Source: Cupriavidus phytohabitans
Lineage (GTDB): Bacteria; Pseudomonadota; Gammaproteobacteria; Burkholderiales; Burkholderiaceae
DNA length: 64,000 nucleotides
Direction: 5' to 3'
NCBI RefSeq assembly: GCF_000426345.1
Contig: NZ_AUFE01000010.1
Location: 112,035-176,034 of the forward strand
A program made the position numbers and the translations under genes. The notes beneath the pieces are model-generated. The model made no database searches. It was not told the origin of the DNA and saw nothing but the letters and a program-made list of their open reading frames with translations. This document shows, one piece after another, positions 59,745-64,000 of this stretch. Position 1 is the first letter of the stretch. Each line of letters begins with the position of its first letter.

Positions 59745-60859
59745 AACCCAACGGCCTGCCGCACTCGCCCTCGCCGCGCCAGCGCGCCTGGCAGCGCTTC
59801 CGGCGCAACCGCCGCGGCTACTGGAGCCTGGTGATCTTCGTCGCCATCTTCGTGCTGAGCCTTGGCGCGGAGATGCTGTCGAGCAATCGCCCGCTGGTGG
59901 TGCGCTACAAGGGCGACTACTACTTCCCGATCGTCAAGACCTATCCGGAGACGACCTTCGGCGGCGACTTCCCGACGCCGGCCGATTATCTCGATCCGTT
60001 TATCCGCGACCGCATCACCTCTGACGACAACTTTGCGGTCTTCCCGCTGAACCGGTATTCGTATGACTCGCTGAACTACTTCGCCAAGGAGCCCAACCCG
60101 GCGCCGCCCTCGGCGGAGAACTGGCTCGGCACCGACGACCGCGGCCGCGACATCCTGGCGCGGCTGCTGTACGGCTTCCGCGTGTCGGTGCTGTTCAGCC
60201 TGGCGCTGACCGTGATCGGCGTGGTGATCGGCACGCTGACCGGGGCGCTGATGGGCTTCTTCGGCGGCCGCTTCGACCTGTTCTCGCAGCGTGCCATCGA
60301 GATCTGGAGTTCGATGCCCGAGCTGTACCTGCTGATCATCTTCGCCTCGATCTTCGAGCCCAGCCTGGCGCTGCTGATCATCCTGCTGTCGCTGTTCGGC
60401 TGGATGGGGCTGTCCGACTACGTGCGCGCCGAGTTCTACCGCAACCGCTCGCTGGACTACGTCAAGGCGGCGCGGGCGCTGGGCTTGTCCAATGGGCAGA
60501 TCATGTGGCGCCATATCCTGCCCAACAGCCTGACCCCGGTGATCACGTTCCTGCCGTTCCGCATGAGCGCGGCGATCCTGGCGCTGACCAGCCTGGACTT
60601 CCTTGGCCTGGGCGTGCCGCCGACCACGCCCAGCCTGGGCGAATTGCTGGCGCAAGGCAAGGGCAACCTCGATGCCTGGTGGATTTCGCTGTCGACCTTT
60701 ACCGTGCTGGTGGTGACGCTGATGCTGCTGACCTTTATGGGCGATGCGCTGCGCGATGCCTTCGACACCCGCCTGGGCCTGGCCGCGCTGCGCGGTCGGG
60801 TCGAACCCAAGGTTCCCGCCGGCGCGCCGGCGGCGCCGGCGCCGGGAGTCACGTCATGA
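59741..60859 (+). CDS. yejE: Peptide ABC transporter permease (YejE-like)
   Basis: The 372-residue protein is the second membrane subunit. A basic N-terminus (PSPRQRAWQRFRRNRRGYWS) leads to the first helix, a long extracytoplasmic segment (about 45-125) with YPETTFGGDFPTPADYL, and five more helices. NWLGTDDRGRDILARLLYGFRVS and DYVKAARALGLSNGQIMWRHILPNS are the DppC/YejE signatures. The last 20 residues are Pro/Ala-rich. It overlaps both neighbours by 4 bp. Confidence 0.9.
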   Translation: MKPNGLPHSPSPRQRAWQRFRRNRRGYWSLVIFVAIFVLSLGAEMLSSNRPLVVRYKGDYYFPIVKTYPETTFGGDFPTPADYLDPFIRDRITSDDNFAVFPLNRYSYDSLNYFAKEPNPAPPSAENWLGTDDRGRDILARLLYGFRVSVLFSLALTVIGVVIGTLTGALMGFFGGRFDLFSQRAIEIWSSMPELYLLIIFASIFEPSLALLIILLSLFGWMGLSDYVRAEFYRNRSLDYVKAARALGLSNGQIMWRHILPNSLTPVITFLPFRMSAAILALTSLDFLGLGVPPTTPSLGELLAQGKGNLDAWWISLSTFTVLVVTLMLLTFMGDALRDAFDTRLGLAALRGRVEPKVPAGAPAAPAPGVTS

Positions 60860-62523
60860 GCGCAGTGTCGCCGCTGCTGCAGGCCGCGACCGGCCTCGCG
60901 CCCGCCGTCGTTCCGGCCCCGGGCTCCACGCTGATGTGCGTCGACAAGCTGTCCGTCACCTTCGGCCATGGCGAACATGCCACCCGCGCGGTGCGCGAGG
61001 TCAGCTTCGACCTGCGCGCCGGCGAGCGCTACGCGCTGGTCGGCGAATCCGGCTCGGGCAAGACTGTGACCGCGTTGGCCATGCTGCGCCTGGTGGAAGA
61101 TGCCTACTACGACGGCGCGATCCGCTTTGAAGGCAAGAACCTGCTTGAAGTTTCCGACCGCGAGATGCGGGCAATCCGCGGCGCCGAGATCGCAATGATC
61201 TTCCAGGAACCGATGACGGCGCTGAACCCGCTGTACACCATCGGCAACCAGATCGTCGAAACGCTGGCGCTGCACGAAGGCCTGGACCGCCGCGCCGCGC
61301 GCGAGCGTGCCATCGCGCTGCTGGAGCGCACAGGCATCAGCGACGCCGCCCACCGTTTCGACAGCTTCCCGCACCAGCTGTCCGGCGGCCAGCGCCAGCG
61401 CGCCATGATCGCCATGGCGCTGGCGTGCCGGCCCAAGCTGTTGCTGGCCGACGAGCCCACCACGGCGCTGGACGTGACCATCCGCGCCCAGATCATGGAC
61501 CTGCTGCGCGACCTGCAGGCCGAATTCGGCATGGCGGTGATGCTGATCACCCACGACCTGAACCTGGTGCGCTCCTTTGCCCAGCGCGTGGGCGTGATGG
61601 AGAAGGGTGTGCTGGTCGAGACCGGCGAGACCGCCCAGGTATTCGCCGCGCCCCAGCACCCGTATACGCGCAAGCTGATCGACAGCCGCCCGAAGCGCGA
61701 GGTGCTGCCGCTGGTGCCGCTGGCGCCGGTGCTGCTGGAGGCGCGCAACCTGAGCGTCAACTACGCGCGCAAGCGCCGCGGCCTGGCCGGCTGGTTCGGC
61801 AAGGACCAGTTCGCGGCGGTCAAGGATGTCGATTTCCAGCTGCGCGAGGGCGAGACCATCGGCATCGTCGGCGAATCCGGCTCGGGCAAGACCACGCTGG
61901 CGCATACCGTGCTGGCGCTGCAACGCAAGGGCGCCGGCACTATCCATTTCCTTGGGCGCAGCTTTGACGACGCCACGCGCAAGGATCGCTGCCAGCTGCG
62001 CTCGCGCATGCAGGTGGTGTTCCAGGACCCGTTCGGTTCGCTGTCGCCGCGCATGACCATCGAGCAGATCGTCGGCGAGGGGTTGGCGCTGCACCAGCCC
62101 GGCTTGTCGCGCGAGGCCACGCGCGAGCGCGTGATCGACGCCCTGCGTGAAGTCGGGCTCGACCGCACCGCGCTGGGGCGCTATCCGCACGAGTTCTCCG
62201 GCGGGCAGCGCCAGCGCATCGCGATTGCGCGGGTACTGATCCTCAAGCCCCAGGTGCTGGTGCTGGACGAACCGACCTCGGCACTGGACGTCTCGATCCA
62301 GCAGCAGGTGCTGGCGCTGCTGTCCCAGCTGCAGCACAAGTACAACCTCAGTTACCTCTTTATCAGCCACGATCTGGCGGTGATCCGCGCCATGGCCCAC
62401 CGGGTGATCGTGATGAAGGCAGGGGAGGTGGTCGAAACCGGGGAAACCGAGGCGGTGCTCGGTGCGCCGCAGCATCCATATACCCGCAAGCTGATGGCCG
62501 CGGCGCAGGTTGGCGCGGCCTGA
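60856..62523 (+). CDS. yejF: Peptide ABC transporter, duplicated ATP-binding protein (YejF-like)
   Basis: The 555-residue protein holds two ABC ATPase domains in one chain. The first has VGESGSGKTVTALAML, LSGGQRQRAMIAMALACRP and LLLADEPTTALDVT; the second has VGESGSGKTTLAHTVL, FSGGQRQRIAIARVLILKP and VLVLDEPTSALDVS. Each ends in the oligopeptide-transporter segment PQHPYTRKL. It supplies ATP hydrolysis for YejBE. The ATG overlaps the yejE stop; a terminator follows. Confidence 0.93.
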   Translation: MSAVSPLLQAATGLAPAVVPAPGSTLMCVDKLSVTFGHGEHATRAVREVSFDLRAGERYALVGESGSGKTVTALAMLRLVEDAYYDGAIRFEGKNLLEVSDREMRAIRGAEIAMIFQEPMTALNPLYTIGNQIVETLALHEGLDRRAARERAIALLERTGISDAAHRFDSFPHQLSGGQRQRAMIAMALACRPKLLLADEPTTALDVTIRAQIMDLLRDLQAEFGMAVMLITHDLNLVRSFAQRVGVMEKGVLVETGETAQVFAAPQHPYTRKLIDSRPKREVLPLVPLAPVLLEARNLSVNYARKRRGLAGWFGKDQFAAVKDVDFQLREGETIGIVGESGSGKTTLAHTVLALQRKGAGTIHFLGRSFDDATRKDRCQLRSRMQVVFQDPFGSLSPRMTIEQIVGEGLALHQPGLSREATRERVIDALREVGLDRTALGRYPHEFSGGQRQRIAIARVLILKPQVLVLDEPTSALDVSIQQQVLALLSQLQHKYNLSYLFISHDLAVIRAMAHRVIVMKAGEVVETGETEAVLGAPQHPYTRKLMAAAQVGAA

Positions 62524-62550
62524 CCGGCGCGCCTGGCAGCATCGCTTTTC

Positions 62551-62575
62551 ACGCCGCCGGACTGGCGGCGTTTTG
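62551..62575 (+). terminator. Rho-independent terminator after yejF
   Basis: CGCCGCC and GGCGGCG pair around GGACT, followed by TTTTGAT. It ends the yejABEF operon. Confidence 0.85.
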
Positions 62576-62659
62576 ATATGCGCAATCCGATAAACAGGAT
62601 GCAAAATTCGGCCTATATCGTTGATTCACAAGTCAAATCCGGCGAATTTGTAACGAACT

Positions 62660-62688
62660 TTGACATGTGAATGACAACCCTTTACCAT
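62660..62688 (+). promoter_or_regulatory. Sigma-70 promoter of the NlpC/P60 gene
   Basis: A perfect TTGACA (62660-62665) and TACCAT (62683-62688) are separated by 17 bp. The start point near 62695 gives an untranslated leader of about 225 nt. Confidence 0.7.
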
Positions 62689-62736
62689 CCCGCGAGTACT
62701 ACTTTTGGGGGTGGTGTCTCCGGCGCATTGAATCGT

Positions 62737-62892
62737 GCACTGCACGTTGACGGTGCCATTGCCGGGCGGAGCGTGACGCAATAGCGTCCTTTCTGCCTGG
62801 CGCGGATGTTGCGTTATGTCCTCCCCGTAGTGCCGGCGTGGTGCACACGCCGTACGCAGATACCCAGCAGCCCCGGACTTTGTGCCGGGGCT
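62737..62892 (+). ncRNA. Structured 5' leader of the NlpC/P60 gene, candidate cis-regulatory RNA
   Basis: Within the long leader four short hairpins can be drawn in succession: CGTG/CACG near 62737, GACGC-AATA-GCGTC near 62774, GGCGTG-GTGCA-CACGCC near 62835, and AGCCCCGG/CCGGGGCT at 62869-62892 followed by TGCTTT. The last resembles a terminator or attenuator about 30 nt before the start codon. I do not recognise a named riboswitch. Confidence 0.4.
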
Positions 62893-62921
62893 TGCTTTGG
62901 AAACGATCAACGGGAGAACCA

Positions 62922-63602
62922 ATGCAGCGATCGGTACTTCATTCCCTGGCGCGCGCCGCCGTCGGAATTGCCATTGCCTGCGGTGCGACTGTGTCGAATG
63001 GAGTGCTGGCGGACACGGTGTTCAAGGACACCGACGCCCGTATCGATGCCACGGCCCCGGCCGCGGACTCGCATGCGGAAGGCAAGCGTGGCTTGCTGTC
63101 GTCGGTGGTGAATTCCACCAGCAACGTTGCCAGCAAGGCTGGCGACCTGGTCATGAACGCGCTGGGCCTGATCGGCGTGCGTTACCGCTTCGGCGGCAAC
63201 AGCCCCGAATCCGGCCTGGACTGCAGCGGCTTCGTTCGCTACGTGTTCCATGACACCTTCGGCTTCATGCTGCCGCGCCGCTCTGTCGAAATCAGCCGTG
63301 TCGGCACCAACGTGGCGACAAGCGACCTGCGTCCGGGCGACCTGGTGTTCTTCAACACCATGCGCCAGACCTTCTCGCACGTTGGCATCTATATCGGCGA
63401 CAACAAGTTCGTGCATGCCCCGTCCACGGGCAGCAAGATCCGTGTCGACGACATGCGCGCCGCGTACTGGGTCACGCGCTACAACGGCGCGCGCCGTATC
63501 GAGGACGATGGCAATAGCCGCAGCGAAAGCCTCGGCGACATGGTCGAGACGCTCAAGCGCTACGACCCCAAGGCCGTACGCGCCACCATGTACGGCGGCT
63601 GA
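62922..63602 (+). CDS. C40 family peptidase, secreted NlpC/P60 cell-wall hydrolase
   Basis: It probably cleaves peptidoglycan stem peptides in the periplasm. The 226-residue protein has a signal peptide (about 1-30, cleavage after VLA) and an NlpC/P60 domain (about 80-195). The catalytic Cys is in SGLDCSGFVRYVF, the His in FSHVGIYIGDNKFVHAP and a third polar residue follows the His. The segment between signal peptide and domain is Ala/Ser/Asp-rich. GGGAGAACCA precedes ATG 62922; the longer frame to 62838 crosses the leader hairpin and is rejected. Confidence 0.9.
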   Translation: MQRSVLHSLARAAVGIAIACGATVSNGVLADTVFKDTDARIDATAPAADSHAEGKRGLLSSVVNSTSNVASKAGDLVMNALGLIGVRYRFGGNSPESGLDCSGFVRYVFHDTFGFMLPRRSVEISRVGTNVATSDLRPGDLVFFNTMRQTFSHVGIYIGDNKFVHAPSTGSKIRVDDMRAAYWVTRYNGARRIEDDGNSRSESLGDMVETLKRYDPKAVRATMYGG

Positions 63603-63627
63603 GCTTCACGGCGACGCTACCCATGAG

Positions 63628-63653
63628 AAAGGACTGCCGCGGCAGTCCTTTTT
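63628..63653 (+). terminator. Rho-independent terminator after the NlpC/P60 gene
   Basis: AAAGGACTGCC and GGCAGTCCTTT form a perfect stem around a CG centre, followed by TTG then TTTT. The group II intron begins a few bases beyond. Confidence 0.9.
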
Positions 63654-63658
63654 GTTTT

Positions 63659-64000
63659 GTGCGCCCAGCATGGGCGCACTCTTGTGGGTGCAAGTCCCAC
63701 CGTAAGTTGATCACAGCGAACGAAGCGAAGCGCAACTGCGAAAGGGCGACCGATCGTGGGGAGGAAGCGTGGAGCGAAGCTGCGAGCCGAGGGACACGAA
63801 CCGGATAGAAGGCGGTGCCGACCAGGACGAGCGGGCAAAAAGCCGCGAAGTTCTCGTGATCAAGGGGAGGCGGCGTAAATCCGGCGGCTGCGCAGCGAAG
63901 GAGTGCGTTCTTACCTGGGGAGATCTCGCCTCATGCCTGAAAGGGCAACGGCGTCGAGCCGGAGCGAGAAGTCAGCAGAGGTCGAAGTAGTTGGGGGTAG
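63659..64000 (+). mobile_element. 5' end of a group II intron (continues beyond the window)
   Basis: The sequence starts GTGCGCCCAGCATGGGCGCA, the conserved group II intron 5' end, and continues with GGGTGCAAGTCCC, typical of domain I. The rest of the window is GC-rich, purine-rich RNA-like sequence with many short stems and no convincing open frame. The reverse-transcriptase/maturase gene would lie in domain IV, downstream of the window. Insertion directly after a stem-loop plus T-run (TTTTTGTTTT) is the target preference of bacterial class C introns. The precise 5' boundary is inferred from the GTGCG motif. Confidence 0.75.

Noticed and set aside
63769..63990. Short open frame near the right edge
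   Set aside because: Lies in the group II intron RNA region; translation has no recognisable features and no ribosome-binding site.

Overview
The window is a high-GC (about two-thirds G+C) chromosomal segment of a betaproteobacterium. Gene content and order (dnaQ-rnhA-methyltransferase-gloB-mltD, carA-LysE-type exporter-carB-greA, yhbY/rlmE-ftsH-folP-glmM-pstSCAB-phoU-phoB-phoR-ppk/ppx) and the protein sequences point to Burkholderiaceae, most likely Cupriavidus (Ralstonia eutropha group). This assignment rests on recognising the sequences, not on a search. Most of the window is conserved housekeeping DNA. The lineage-specific parts are the aromatic-CoA cluster, the efflux operon, a few sensory genes and the end of a retroelement at the right edge.

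Layout. 1-450 is the N-terminus of a membrane sensor protein that leaves the window. 698-772 is tRNA-Val. 864-5637 holds replication/repair, glyoxalase and cell-wall genes. 5800-7692 is prpE. 7861-15722 is a seven-gene, tightly packed operon for CoA-dependent aerobic degradation of an aromatic acid, most simply 2-aminobenzoate (anthranilate). 16069-22550 holds carA, an amino-acid exporter, carB, greA and a small membrane protein. 22598-28429 holds yhbY, rlmE, ftsH, folP and glmM. 28661-41227 is a phosphate block: the Pst transporter, PhoU, PhoB/PhoR, polyphosphate kinase and exopolyphosphatase, an OlsB-type ornithine-lipid acyltransferase and SixA. 41467-48102 mixes infA, an unknown membrane protein, a degenerate exonuclease, tRNA-Pro, a diguanylate cyclase, tRNA-Arg, a decayed TetR remnant, a deaminase and an MFS transporter. 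48118-55668 is a tripartite ABC efflux operon with its divergent TetR regulator. 55767-62523 holds fabI and a YejABEF-type peptide importer. 62922-63602 is an NlpC/P60 hydrolase with a structured leader. From about 63659 to the right edge is the 5' end of a group II intron, inserted just after a transcription terminator.

How the parts fit. The phosphate block behaves as one regulon. TGTCA-type half-sites at exactly 11-bp period (PhoB boxes) lie upstream of pstS, in the ppk/ppx divergent region and, most strikingly, as four tandem copies upstream of olsB. This suggests that phosphate starvation switches on phosphate uptake, polyphosphate metabolism and replacement of phospholipid by phosphorus-free ornithine lipid from one locus. 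In the aromatic operon a CoA ligase, a two-domain flavin monooxygenase/reductase, an SDR dehydrogenase, an enoyl-CoA hydratase, an acyl-CoA dehydrogenase, a thioesterase and a RidA-type enamine/imine deaminase form a plausible complete route in which RidA would remove the amino group. The efflux operon begins with an unannotated 56-residue membrane peptide whose stop codon overlaps the next start codon, and a perfect 10-bp inverted repeat marks the likely TetR operator.
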